Origin: JABDMH01 sp964428345
GTDB lineage: Bacteria > Bacteroidota > Bacteroidia > Chitinophagales > Saprospiraceae
Direction: 5' to 3'
Assembly (NCBI GenBank): GCA_964428345.1
Contig: CAYRYD010000010.1
Location: 67,730 to 131,729 of the forward strand
DNA: 64,000 nucleotides
Under the pieces are notes generated by a model that was not told the origin of the DNA, searched no databases, and saw only the letters and a list, made by a program, of their open reading frames with translations. Shown here piece after piece: positions 45,469 through 54,590 of the stretch. Positions within the stretch are counted from its first letter, which is position 1, and each line of letters opens with the position of its first letter. The position numbers and the translations under genes were made by a program.

Positions 45469-45736
45469 GTTTGTTTGTTTTTGTGCAACTGTTAAATATA
45501 GATAGTAGTATGAATATAGCCTTAATATAGAATATGATGATTCCTTAAGGACGTACAGTATTGGATCGCCCTTATTTTCTTACAAAGATTTAAATATCAA
45601 TGGCAAATCAAATATGATAAAGAAGGTAGGAAGGGTCAGAAAGCAGTCTGCCTTCTTCCCATCCGGTATGCTGTCAATTGTCGGACGGATTCTTTGAGGA
45701 GATCAGTATCTTCATAGCACTAATAGTCCCTGTTAA

Positions 45737-46762
45737 ATGAAATGTATCAAACTGGTGATAGTGGGTTGTGGTTTCTGGTCGAAATACCAAAGTTTTGCCT
45801 GGAAGGAGCTTAGCGAAAATGTAAAGATCGTGGCCTTCTGCGACAAGAATATTGAAAAAGCCCGGAAACTGGCTCAGCTCTTCGGTGTAAGTAAGGTATA
45901 CGATGATCTTGCAGTATTGCTGGACCGGGAGGATGTAGATCTTGTAGACATCATTTCGGATGTAGACTCCCATGCACCGCTTGTCAAGATATGTGCAGAT
46001 CATCAGGTCTCGGTGGTATGTCAAAAGCCCATGGGACCATCCTTTGAGGTAGCAGAAGAAATGGTCGGGTACTGCAGAGACCTTGGCACAGACTTCTCTG
46101 TACACGAGAACTTCCGTTGGCAGCATCCCATTCGAAGAGTGAAGGAGTTGCTTGATGAAAACCGAATCGGAGCTCCTTTTAAGGCGAGTATACGGTTTTG
46201 CAGCAGCTTCCCGGTTTTTAAAAATCAACCTTCACTTGCTGACCTAAAGCAGTTTATCATCACCGATGTGGGATCACATATTCTGGATATTTCGCGGTTC
46301 CTGTTTGGCGAGGCACATTCGCTGTACTGTCAGACACACAGCATTAACCCTGGCATCAAGGGGGAGGATGTGGCCAATGTCTTCATCAGGCATAGGTCTG
46401 GAGTACATTCGTATTGTGAAATGTCCTATGCTTCAAGATTTGAAAAGGAATACTTTCCCCAGACTATGATTTTAGTCGAGGGTGCTCTGGGCTCTGTTTC
46501 TTTGCAACCCGGCTACAAAATTTCCTGCACTACCGCCGATGGTACTATTTTTTTCGATGCCAGTCCACCCATGTATGAGTGGTCTGATCCGGATTATGCC
46601 GTCGTACATAGTAGTATGGTGGGCTGCAATCAAAATATACTGCAGGCTAAACTTCATAAATCAAAGGCTGAAACGTGCGGCGAAGACAACCTGAAGACAA
46701 TTCGGTTGGTTTTTGACGCATATCGCTCAGCTGAACGTAATCAAGTCATATTTTATGATTAA
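45737..46762 (+). CDS. Gfo/Idh/MocA dehydrogenase, candidate D-apiose dehydrogenase
   Basis: Cytoplasmic oxidoreductase of 341 residues, first gene of the apiose/apionate operon. Rossmann loop KLVIVGCGFWSKYQSFAW, acidic residue in AFCDKNIEKA, catalytic-lysine motif VVCQKPMGPSFE, and the segment FSVHENFRWQHPIRRVKELL. Known D-apiose dehydrogenases (ApsD) are Gfo/Idh/MocA enzymes that convert D-apiose to D-apionolactone with NAD. This one has the same QKPxxPS and HENFRxQ pattern as I recall for that group, and the operon supplies the next enzymes, so the call is likely but rests on context. Its stop overlaps the next gene by 8 bases. Confidence 0.75.
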   Translation: MKCIKLVIVGCGFWSKYQSFAWKELSENVKIVAFCDKNIEKARKLAQLFGVSKVYDDLAVLLDREDVDLVDIISDVDSHAPLVKICADHQVSVVCQKPMGPSFEVAEEMVGYCRDLGTDFSVHENFRWQHPIRRVKELLDENRIGAPFKASIRFCSSFPVFKNQPSLADLKQFIITDVGSHILDISRFLFGEAHSLYCQTHSINPGIKGEDVANVFIRHRSGVHSYCEMSYASRFEKEYFPQTMILVEGALGSVSLQPGYKISCTTADGTIFFDASPPMYEWSDPDYAVVHSSMVGCNQNILQAKLHKSKAETCGEDNLKTIRLVFDAYRSAERNQVIFYD

Positions 46763-47573
46763 AATAGGATTAGGAACGTATGCTCTTGCCTGGTCCATTG
46801 GTGTTCCTGGCTTCATGCCCGGCAATCCCATGTCTATCATTGACTTTTTGAATAAGGCGCATTCTCTCGATGCAGATTGTGTCCAGATAGCGGATAATTT
46901 GCCAATGGATGAACTATCAGGTGAGGAGTTACAAATGGCCAGGAAGAAGGCCGGAGATTTAGGGTTGAATGTGGAATTGGGTATACGTGGGCTGACGATG
47001 GAGAGGGTGTTGCAATATCTGGACCTATGCCGGTTGTTTGATGCAAAACTGCTTCGGGTTGTGATCGATGCACCTGATTATGAACCGGAGATAGGTGAGG
47101 TGATCCATCTGCTGAAGGAACTACTTCCATCACTTGCAGGTGCAGGCGTACAGTTGGGCATCGAAAATCATGATCGATTTTCGGCTAAGGAGTTTCTCCG
47201 GATTGTACAGATTGCCGATTCTCAATGGATAGGCATATGCATGGACCCGGTCAATTCTTTGGGTTGTGGAGAAGGTTTTTTTGAGGTGGCAGATCAGCTA
47301 CTTCCGTACACCCTAAGTCTGCATGTGAAGGATTATATGATAAAGCGGAAGGTACACAACATGGGGTTCGATGTATGGGGCACGGTAGCCGGCAAGGGCA
47401 TGCTTCCCATCCCATGGCTGCTTGAACAGGTCAAAGCAATTGGGAAATGCCAGTCTGCAATTCTTGAACTGTGGCCACCTCCCGAAGCAACGATAAAGGA
47501 GACTATAGAGAAGGAGCAACGTTGGGTCGATGAAAGCATGAAATACTTAAAATCATTAGTAACTGCCAATTAG
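46755..47573 (+). CDS. Xylose-isomerase-like TIM-barrel protein, candidate 3-oxo-isoapionate decarboxylase (OiaC-like)
   Basis: Sugar-phosphate-isomerase/epimerase-fold enzyme of 272 residues from ATG 46755, which overlaps the upstream stop; a start 42 bases earlier is less likely. Motifs of the fold: IGLGTYALAWSIGVPG at strand 1, VQIADNLPM, GIENHDRFSAKEF (metal Glu), ICMDPVNSLGCGEGFFEVAD (metal Asp), LHVKDYMI (His), and the final Glu in SAILELWPPPE. In the described apionate pathways OiaC, a member of this superfamily, decarboxylates 3-oxo-isoapionate to L-erythrulose. Operon position makes that, or a related isomerisation in the same route, the best guess. Confidence 0.7.
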   Translation: MIKIGLGTYALAWSIGVPGFMPGNPMSIIDFLNKAHSLDADCVQIADNLPMDELSGEELQMARKKAGDLGLNVELGIRGLTMERVLQYLDLCRLFDAKLLRVVIDAPDYEPEIGEVIHLLKELLPSLAGAGVQLGIENHDRFSAKEFLRIVQIADSQWIGICMDPVNSLGCGEGFFEVADQLLPYTLSLHVKDYMIKRKVHNMGFDVWGTVAGKGMLPIPWLLEQVKAIGKCQSAILELWPPPEATIKETIEKEQRWVDESMKYLKSLVTAN

Positions 47574-47598
47574 ACCCTGGAAAAGTAACCCGGAGAAC

Positions 47599-48858
47599 AT
47601 GAGACAAGACCATATAAAGGCCACCTATTTAATCGAGACGTCATACGAGTTGGAGACTGCTGCTGAAATAATGGCTGGTGAGCAATCTTGCGGCACATTT
47701 CTCCGCACACCGGGAGAAAGCGATATGTTACGCGCCAATCATTTAGCTGTGATTGAGCATTTGGAAGCGTTAGAATCAGTCCCGGAACCCAGTTTACCAG
47801 GTGCCCGTCAGAAGGGAGGGAATCCTATTCGCCGTGCGAAAGTGACCCTGAGCTGGCCATATGAGAACATTGGCACCAATCTCCCGGCACTCGTTTCCAC
47901 CATTGCCGGGAATCTCTACGAGCTTGCCCCATTCTCGGGTCTTCGACTGTTGGATTTTGAAGTGCCGGAGAAATATAATGAGAGATATTCGGGACCCGCA
48001 TTTGGTGTGGAGGGAACCCGGCAGTTGGTTAATGTCAGTGACCGGCCTGTCATAGGGACCATTATAAAGCCTAGCGTCGGATTATCCCCGGTACAATCAG
48101 CAGAGCAAACCAGGGAGCTAATCCAGGCTGGACTGGACTTTATCAAGGATGATGAGTTACAGGTTGATTCTCCCCACTCACCGTTCGAAGATCGCGTGAA
48201 ACAGACGATGCAAGTCATCAACAGATACGCTGACCGAGAGGGCAAAAAGCCTATGTATGCTTTCAATGTGACCGGTGATCTGGATGATATGTTGCGTCGA
48301 CATGACTTCCTTGTAGAGCAGGGAGCTACTTGTATGATGATCAATTTGAATTGGGCCGGCATCAGTGCAGTTCATCATCTGGCCAGACACACAACTATGC
48401 CGATTCATGGGCATCGCTGTGGATGGGGCATGTTTACCCGCGAGCCTTCATTAGGCATGGAGTTTACGGCATATCAGAAGATCTGGAGGTTGGCGGGGGT
48501 AGATCACTTGCATACCAACGGCATCAGAAATAAATTTTGTGAAAGTGATGAATCTGTAATTGAGTCTATCAAGGCATGTCAGGCCGATTTCATCGGTCAG
48601 AAAAATCCCATGCCCGTATTGTCCTCGGGTCAATGGGCAGGGCAGACTACGGATACCTATAGTGCAATTGGCAACTTTGACCTAATGTATGTCGCAGGAG
48701 GGGGCATTGTCTCTCATCCATCTGGCATGCAGGCAGGGGTGAAAAGCTTGCAGCAAGGCTGGGAAGCAGCAGGTGCAGGGTTATCCCTCCCGGCTTATGC
48801 AAAGACACACCCCGAACTTCAGGAAGCTTTGGAATTTTTTGGAAATCGGATGATTTAG
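47599..48858 (+). CDS. RuBisCO-like protein, 3-oxo-isoapionate-4-phosphate transcarboxylase/hydrolase or decarboxylase
   Basis: Form IV RuBisCO-like protein of 419 residues. Large-subunit features: N-terminal alpha/beta domain, Lys157 in GTIIKPSVGL (the Lys175 equivalent; the second lysine of KPK is Ser), the carbamylation motif DFIKDDE with Lys183, Asp185 and Glu186, His270-His272-Arg273 in MPIHGHRCGWG, His305 and loop 6 as LHTNGIRNKF, and phosphate-binding GGG at 367-369. Two RuBisCO-like reactions are known in D-apionate catabolism on 3-oxo-isoapionate-4-phosphate: a transcarboxylation/hydrolysis giving 3-phosphoglycerate and glycolate, and a decarboxylation giving L-erythrulose-1-phosphate. 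No erythrulose-phosphate isomerase genes are nearby, which favours the first. Lies 2 bases before oiaK. Confidence 0.88.
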   Translation: MRQDHIKATYLIETSYELETAAEIMAGEQSCGTFLRTPGESDMLRANHLAVIEHLEALESVPEPSLPGARQKGGNPIRRAKVTLSWPYENIGTNLPALVSTIAGNLYELAPFSGLRLLDFEVPEKYNERYSGPAFGVEGTRQLVNVSDRPVIGTIIKPSVGLSPVQSAEQTRELIQAGLDFIKDDELQVDSPHSPFEDRVKQTMQVINRYADREGKKPMYAFNVTGDLDDMLRRHDFLVEQGATCMMINLNWAGISAVHHLARHTTMPIHGHRCGWGMFTREPSLGMEFTAYQKIWRLAGVDHLHTNGIRNKFCESDESVIESIKACQADFIGQKNPMPVLSSGQWAGQTTDTYSAIGNFDLMYVAGGGIVSHPSGMQAGVKSLQQGWEAAGAGLSLPAYAKTHPELQEALEFFGNRMI

Positions 48859-48859
48859 C

Positions 48860-50209
48860 ATGGAGAGGAGTAATTACCTATTTAGTTTTTATGGCGATGA
48901 CTTTACAGGTTCTACCGATGTCATGGAAACCCTGACCTTACATGGATTGCCCTCTATTCTCTTTCTAAAAACCCCTTCAGCTGAAGACCTGCAAAAGGTG
49001 CAACTGAAGAGGAGTAGCGTTCCTACTGAACTCCGGGCTTTCGGTGTGGCAGGTATCGCCCGAAGCCTCGATCCAGTGGAGATGGAAGAGGAATTGGATC
49101 CAATCCTATCTGCTTTAAGCGCGTTTCGCTCCGATTTTTTTCTGTACAAGATTTGCTCAACACTGGACTCATCACCTACCCGCGGCAATATTGGGACGGC
49201 AATCAAAGTGGCTAGCCGATACTTCGCACCGGGAGAAATCCCATGTGTTGTGGGAGCACCCTTCTTAAATCGTTTCGTTGTTTTTGGTAACCTGTTTGCA
49301 CGGCTGGATAATGTCACCTACCGGTTGGACCGCCACCCGGTGATGTCTGTACATCCCGTCACACCGATGCAGGAAAGCGACATTCGGCTCCATCTAAAGC
49401 AGCAGACTGACATAGAGATTAGAAACCTGGATCGATTTCAAATGTATGAGGGCATGCCTCAAAACCCGTCTGATGAAAAGACAAACCAGGGAAAATCCTT
49501 TCTTATGATATATGATACATTGACGAATGACGATCTGGAGCTTCTGGGCAGGCATCTCTATGAAAACTGGAATGGCAAACCGCAACTGATCGTAGGTTCT
49601 TCCGGCATCAGTTATGGTCTGGCCAGATATATGACCTCAGTCGGATTGGTGCCTTCATCTACTGTCGAATATGTTGCAGAGAAAGCCGATCAGATCCTGG
49701 TGGTGGCAGGGAGTTGCTCGCCGGTGACGGCCAGGCAAATAAAGTACAGTATGGATCGTGGCTTTGAGGGATTGAGGCTGGATATAGCGCGACTGGTAGA
49801 GGACCATGCCTACCTGGATAAGGTTCTAAGTACCGTTGCAGATTTTCTTGAAAACGGTAAGTCTGTAATAGTGTATTCTGCACTGGGACCCGGGGATCCC
49901 AGCATCTCACAGAACAGGAGAATAGAGGATCTCGATAGCAGGTTGGGGTCAGCGATGGGAGAGATCGTGGGAGATACCATCCGGCGAAAGTCAGACCTTA
50001 GATGTGTAGTGGCAGGAGGTGATACCTCGGGCTATGTGTCACGTTATTTGGGGATCTATGCATTGGAAGTATATGCTCCCATTGCTCCGGGGGCTCCACT
50101 TTGTATGGCGCATTCCAGTGATGTGGTTTTTGATGGAATGGAGATAGCCCTGAAAGGTGGTCAAAATGGTTCCGAAGACTATTTTCAAAAAATATTAAAT
50201 GGAAAATAA
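48860..50209 (+). CDS. oiaK: 3-oxo-isoapionate kinase (DUF1537, four-carbon acid sugar kinase family)
   Basis: Kinase of 449 residues of the DUF1537/OtnK-like fold. N-terminal sugar-binding domain motif FYGDDFTGSTDVMETL (usual form ADDLTGA), then ICSTLDSSPTRGNIGTAI. The C-terminal ATP domain (about 270-449) has VVAGSCSPVTARQI, YSALGPGDPSI, the nucleotide motif VVAGGDTSGYVSRYLG and the closing APIAPGAPLCMA. In the pathway it phosphorylates 3-oxo-isoapionate at C4, giving the substrate of the RuBisCO-like protein two bases upstream. The general family is certain; the exact substrate is inferred from the tight apnL-apnO-RLP-kinase set. Confidence 0.85.
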   Translation: MERSNYLFSFYGDDFTGSTDVMETLTLHGLPSILFLKTPSAEDLQKVQLKRSSVPTELRAFGVAGIARSLDPVEMEEELDPILSALSAFRSDFFLYKICSTLDSSPTRGNIGTAIKVASRYFAPGEIPCVVGAPFLNRFVVFGNLFARLDNVTYRLDRHPVMSVHPVTPMQESDIRLHLKQQTDIEIRNLDRFQMYEGMPQNPSDEKTNQGKSFLMIYDTLTNDDLELLGRHLYENWNGKPQLIVGSSGISYGLARYMTSVGLVPSSTVEYVAEKADQILVVAGSCSPVTARQIKYSMDRGFEGLRLDIARLVEDHAYLDKVLSTVADFLENGKSVIVYSALGPGDPSISQNRRIEDLDSRLGSAMGEIVGDTIRRKSDLRCVVAGGDTSGYVSRYLGIYALEVYAPIAPGAPLCMAHSSDVVFDGMEIALKGGQNGSEDYFQKILNGK

Positions 50210-50219
50210 ATAAGAAGTT

Positions 50220-51047
50220 ATGAGTAAAGTTGTACTGGTGGGTGCTGGCGGGAAAATGGGATGCCGGCTGACTGATAATCTGAGGGACACGGATTATGAA
50301 GTGTCCTACCTGGAGGTAGGTGAGGCCGGAATAGCAAGGATGAAAGAAAGAGGTGTGTCACCTTCTGTGCCCGAAGACGTTGTTCCGGATGCTGATTTTG
50401 TGATTTTTGCCGTACCTGACGTGGCCATCAAAAAAGTGACAGCTACTTTGGTGCCTATGATGAAAAAAGGAGCTATGGGGGTTACACTGGACCCTGCAGC
50501 ACCGCTGGCTGATCATCTATTTCCACGGGAAGATGTTGTCTACTTCGCCAGTCATCCATCACATCCCAGTGTGTTCAATTGGGAGCCGGAACAAAAAGCA
50601 CACTATGACTATTTCGGGGGCATTGCTGCCAGGCAGACCATCGTTTGTGCTCTGATACAGGGACCTGAGGAAGCCTACGAAGCAGGTGAAAAACTCGCCA
50701 AAACTATTTATGACCCTGTGACCGTTTCACACCGGATCACTATCGAACAAATGGGTATTTTAGAACCGGCCCTTTCAGAAACTTTTGGAGCAGCCGTTGT
50801 TTCAGTACTCAAGGAAGGGGTGGACAGAGTGGTCGAGTTAGGCGTGCCTAAACAAGCTGCCTATGATTTTTTCCTGGGACACATAAATATTGAGTTGGCT
50901 CTGGTATTTGGACAGCTGCCGGGAGGACAATTTTCAGATGCTGCATTGAAGGCTATTGAAATCGGAAAGCCATTGCTCTTTAAGGAAAATTGGAAAGAAG
51001 TGTTTGAGCCAGAGAGTGTCAGGAAGCAAATTCTAGCAATTACCTAA
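50220..51047 (+). CDS. apnO: D-apionate oxidoisomerase (6-phosphogluconate-dehydrogenase-like fold)
   Basis: NAD-dependent enzyme of 275 residues. Rossmann start KVVLVGAGGKMGCRLTDNL, acidic strand end YLEVGEAGI, VIFAVPDVAIKKV, and a helical C-terminal domain (about 150-275) of the phosphogluconate-dehydrogenase-C type, including HRITIEQMGILEPALSETFG and DFFLGHINIELALVFG. D-apionate oxidoisomerase (ApnO) has this architecture and oxidises D-apionate while moving a hydroxymethyl group to give 3-oxo-isoapionate. It comes 10 bases after oiaK and 81 bases before apnL, as expected for the apionate route. Confidence 0.85.
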   Translation: MSKVVLVGAGGKMGCRLTDNLRDTDYEVSYLEVGEAGIARMKERGVSPSVPEDVVPDADFVIFAVPDVAIKKVTATLVPMMKKGAMGVTLDPAAPLADHLFPREDVVYFASHPSHPSVFNWEPEQKAHYDYFGGIAARQTIVCALIQGPEEAYEAGEKLAKTIYDPVTVSHRITIEQMGILEPALSETFGAAVVSVLKEGVDRVVELGVPKQAAYDFFLGHINIELALVFGQLPGGQFSDAALKAIEIGKPLLFKENWKEVFEPESVRKQILAIT

Positions 51048-51128
51048 CTTAAGGATCAAATACGAATTCCATCCCTGGATTGGGAAACAGATCAAAAGTG
51101 TGTAAATAGAATAAAAAGAGATAGGTTA

Positions 51129-53006
51129 ATGATGCGATTGCATGCCGGAGATCTTTCAATGGTCTATGACAAAGGCTTCCTGAGGTATATTAAACTGGGA
51201 AATTACGAAGTATTGCGGATGATCTACTTTGCATTGAGGGATCATAACTGGGATACCATGCCCGGAGTAATTGTAGATGAAAAACTGGATATCAGAGATC
51301 GGTCTTTCGACATTTCATATACCTGGAAGTCAACCATGTCCTATTTTCCTTTTTATTGGCAAGTGCACATAAAGGGGACAGAACATGATCAGGTAGTATT
51401 TGCAATTGATGGAAAGGCAACGGCCGATGTTCGTAAAAATCGTACGGGTTTCTGTATTCTGCATTCTGTACCGGAAAACATGGGGAAGGTATGCCGGATT
51501 ACGGCGCCGGATGGAAAAATAATAAGCGGAAAATTTCCGCGGTACATCAGCCCTCATCAACCTTTTAAGGACATCGCCAGGATGGAGTGGCCTATGGATG
51601 AATTTGGGCATGCTTCACTTGTTTTTTCCGGTGATGTTTTCGAAATGGAAGATCAGCGAAATTGGACGGATGATTCGTACAAGACCTATTGTACACCACT
51701 GGCAGAACCTTTTCCGGTCCTTCTGAAGAAAGAAGAGAAGGTCCGGCAAACGGTGGATTTAATGGTAGATAAGAAGAAAGCTGTGACCAGGGATCAATCC
51801 GGCGGCTGCACTTTGTCCATAGGTAAAACGCTTGACAAAAAGCCATCCCTGGGTATTGCAGCAGCTTCACGACCAGAGCAGCTTTCCCGGCAATATGTGG
51901 AAAATATCGCCCAATTAGATTTTGATATATACCAAATAGAGGTGGATTTTTCATCACCCTCCTGGAGAGAATATTTACATGCCAGATTAAATGAGTGTCA
52001 GTTATTAAATCTGAAATTGCGGGCTGTTCTTTTTTTTACCGATAATTATCCTGATGAAACCCATCAATTTTTGAAAGAGGTAAGATTAATATCTGACAGC
52101 ATTTTAACTGATATACTGGTTCTTTCAGCAAATCATAAATCAACTCCTTCCTGGCTTATTGACGATGTCGAACCCGTGCTCCGTAAAGGAATACCGGACG
52201 TGGCTATCGGAGCAGGGACCAATGCGTATTTTACGGAATTAAATCGAGAGCGTGTGGAGACGGATAGGCTGGATTTTGTTTCCTACTCCGTGAATCCACA
52301 AGTGCACGCCTTTGACGATGATTCGTTAGTAGAATGTTCGATTGCACAAGTCTACACAGTAGAGAGTGCGCACCATTATTTTGCCGGTAAGAATGTACAT
52401 GTAGCCCCCGTCACATTAAAACCAAGATTTAATCCCAATGCGACCAGTGTGGCAGAACCACCGGATGAAAGTAAGTTGCCTGATATAATCGATGCCCGCC
52501 AGTGGTCTTTGTTTGGTGCCGGGTGGACATTAAGTAGTATTTTAAGTCTGGCAAAATCGGGTGCTGACTGTGCGATCTATTATCAAACGGTGGGTTTGAC
52601 CGGACTGATGAAGGGACCTGATGCACAATTGGCAGCCTCACACGATCTGGAGGTGCCGGAGATTTATCCATTATACCATGTATTCGATTTATTGCTGTCA
52701 CATAAGAAATCAGAGTGGATTGTCCTTGAATCTTCCGATCCACTTTCTTGTTGTGGAGTTGCTTTTAAAACCGAAAAGGGATTTAAGTTATTAATTGCGA
52801 ATCTGAAGGATCAACCTGTAATGGTAGGATTTGCCAACTCATTTCACGAATATCGGCTCATGTTTTTGGACGAGTTCACTGTACCTGAATCTGATCGTAG
52901 AAACCACTATTTCGAAGAAGAGCTTGAGGAATATAACTTTCGGGAGGGCTCAAAACTTCCATTGAATTTACCTTCAAATGCCCTTGCGTATGCGGAGATT
53001 ATCTGA
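51129..53006 (+). CDS. apnL: D-apionate lactonase
   Basis: Protein of 625 residues with no signal peptide. The N-terminal region reads LHAGDLSMVYDKGFLRYIKL and YFALRDHNWDTMPG, followed by RNRTGFCILHSVPENMGK, ISPHQPFKDIARMEWP and VFEMEDQRNWTDDSYKTYC (about residues 170-190). This ordered set is what I know of the D-apionolactonase family (ApnL), which hydrolyses D-apionolactone to D-apionate; the rest is a TIM-barrel-like domain. It lies between apnO and the importer ATPase gene, which its 3' end overlaps by 29 bases. The start is the first of two adjacent ATGs. Confidence 0.82.
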   Translation: MMRLHAGDLSMVYDKGFLRYIKLGNYEVLRMIYFALRDHNWDTMPGVIVDEKLDIRDRSFDISYTWKSTMSYFPFYWQVHIKGTEHDQVVFAIDGKATADVRKNRTGFCILHSVPENMGKVCRITAPDGKIISGKFPRYISPHQPFKDIARMEWPMDEFGHASLVFSGDVFEMEDQRNWTDDSYKTYCTPLAEPFPVLLKKEEKVRQTVDLMVDKKKAVTRDQSGGCTLSIGKTLDKKPSLGIAAASRPEQLSRQYVENIAQLDFDIYQIEVDFSSPSWREYLHARLNECQLLNLKLRAVLFFTDNYPDETHQFLKEVRLISDSILTDILVLSANHKSTPSWLIDDVEPVLRKGIPDVAIGAGTNAYFTELNRERVETDRLDFVSYSVNPQVHAFDDDSLVECSIAQVYTVESAHHYFAGKNVHVAPVTLKPRFNPNATSVAEPPDESKLPDIIDARQWSLFGAGWTLSSILSLAKSGADCAIYYQTVGLTGLMKGPDAQLAASHDLEVPEIYPLYHVFDLLLSHKKSEWIVLESSDPLSCCGVAFKTEKGFKLLIANLKDQPVMVGFANSFHEYRLMFLDEFTVPESDRRNHYFEEELEEYNFREGSKLPLNLPSNALAYAEII

Positions 53007-54525
53007 ATTTGAATCAAGCAGCGAGGGTATACGTCTCCAATTGAAGGATATTTCGAAGAGCTTTCCCGGAGTCCGTGCTTTGAATGGCGTCTCTTTTGAT
53101 TTGCGAGTGGGAGAAGTGCATGCAATCTGTGGAGAAAATGGAGCCGGCAAATCCACTCTGATGAATATCATTTCCGGAAATCATCAACCCGATCAAGGTC
53201 GTATTATTCTCAATGAAGAAGAAGTAAGTATCCCGAATCAGGTCGCAGCACAGGAGTTGGGTATCGGTACCGTATATCAGGAAAAAAGTCTGGTGGGCAA
53301 TTTATCGGTTTCTGACAATATTTTTGCAGGAAGCCAACCTACAACAGCCTGGGGACTGATCGATTCGAGAAAGCTCCATAACCAGACGCAACAACTCTTG
53401 CGTAATTTGGGCATGAATATCCCTTCAAACCTGGCTGTCGGAAAATTGCCGGCAGGTAGTCAACAAATGGTGGAGATTGCAAAAGCACTTTCGAGGGATC
53501 CTCGAATTCTGATCCTGGATGAACCTACAGCCTCTCTCTCGGAGCAGGATACCAGGATGCTCTTTAAAATTATTCGACGCATGGCGAGTGAGGGCAAGTC
53601 GATCATTTATATTTCTCACCGCATGCCGGAAGTATTCTCGATTGCGGACCGTATCACGGTATTGAAAGATGGAAAATATCAGGGTACCAAGAAGACAAAA
53701 GAAACAAATGTGGAGGAGATCATTCGATTGATGGTAGGCCGGGAGGTTAAGGCATTTAGCTATCATAATAGTGCACGTGAATCTGTGATGCTTAAAGTGG
53801 ATAGTCTTTCTGGCACCGGATTCCAAAAAATATCATTCACCTTACAGCAGGGCGAAATTTTGGGTTTGGGTGGATTGGTGGGAGCCGGCAGAACTGAAAC
53901 ATGTCGGGCTATTTTTGGCGTTGACAAAAAATTCGGGGGCACTATTGAGGTTGAAGGAAAAATGGTGGATATAGGCAATGCAGCTGATGCTATCTTGAAT
54001 GGTATTGGATATCTTCCGGAAGATCGAAAGGAACAAGGCTTGTTTTTAGATATGAGCGTCAGGGATAACATTTTAAGTGTCAAAGCAAATGCTCAAAATA
54101 AGTCTGTTTTTATTGATCTGAAAGACGATGATAAAATGAGTGGTAGTTTCGTAGAGAAATTATCCATTAAAACCCCTTCTCTAAAAGAGCGGGTGATCAA
54201 CCTGAGCGGTGGGAATCAGCAAAAGATCATGCTGGCAAAGTGGCTATTGTTGAATCCAAAAATATTAATTGTCGATGAGCCTACTGCGGGTATCGATGTG
54301 GGGGCCAAGTCCGAAATATACAAGGTGCTCAATGAATTGACCATGAAGGGCACTTCCGTTATTGTGATTTCATCAGATTTGCCCGAGTTGATTGGAATAT
54401 CAGATCGGATCCTGGTTTTTTGCCAGGGAGAAATCACCGCGATTTTATCAAGACCGGATTTTTCAGAAGAAGAAATTATGCATTATTCTTCCGGCACCAA
54501 AAATATGTTTCGAACAGATGTGTAA
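52978..54525 (+). CDS. Sugar ABC transporter ATP-binding protein (RbsA/XylG-like, two ATPase domains)
   Basis: Fused double ATPase of 515 residues. First domain (25-260): Walker A CGENGAGKSTLM, modified signature LPAGSQQMVEIAKAL, Walker B ILILDEPTASLS, switch His in IYISHRMPE. Second domain (270-505): degenerate Walker A GGLVGAGRTETCR, as usual for this class, signature INLSGGNQQKIML, Walker B ILIVDEPTAGID. It powers sugar import together with the permease and binding lipoprotein that follow. ATG 52978 overlaps apnL; ATG 52990 is also possible. The substrate is presumably D-apiose, D-apionate or an apiosyl compound. Confidence 0.92.
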   Translation: MPLRMRRLSEFESSSEGIRLQLKDISKSFPGVRALNGVSFDLRVGEVHAICGENGAGKSTLMNIISGNHQPDQGRIILNEEEVSIPNQVAAQELGIGTVYQEKSLVGNLSVSDNIFAGSQPTTAWGLIDSRKLHNQTQQLLRNLGMNIPSNLAVGKLPAGSQQMVEIAKALSRDPRILILDEPTASLSEQDTRMLFKIIRRMASEGKSIIYISHRMPEVFSIADRITVLKDGKYQGTKKTKETNVEEIIRLMVGREVKAFSYHNSARESVMLKVDSLSGTGFQKISFTLQQGEILGLGGLVGAGRTETCRAIFGVDKKFGGTIEVEGKMVDIGNAADAILNGIGYLPEDRKEQGLFLDMSVRDNILSVKANAQNKSVFIDLKDDDKMSGSFVEKLSIKTPSLKERVINLSGGNQQKIMLAKWLLLNPKILIVDEPTAGIDVGAKSEIYKVLNELTMKGTSVIVISSDLPELIGISDRILVFCQGEITAILSRPDFSEEEIMHYSSGTKNMFRTDV

Positions 54526-54590
54526 GCCTGGTTTGTTAGATCAAAATCACCGTCACTTACTTTTTTATGAAATGTATAATCAAAGTATGA

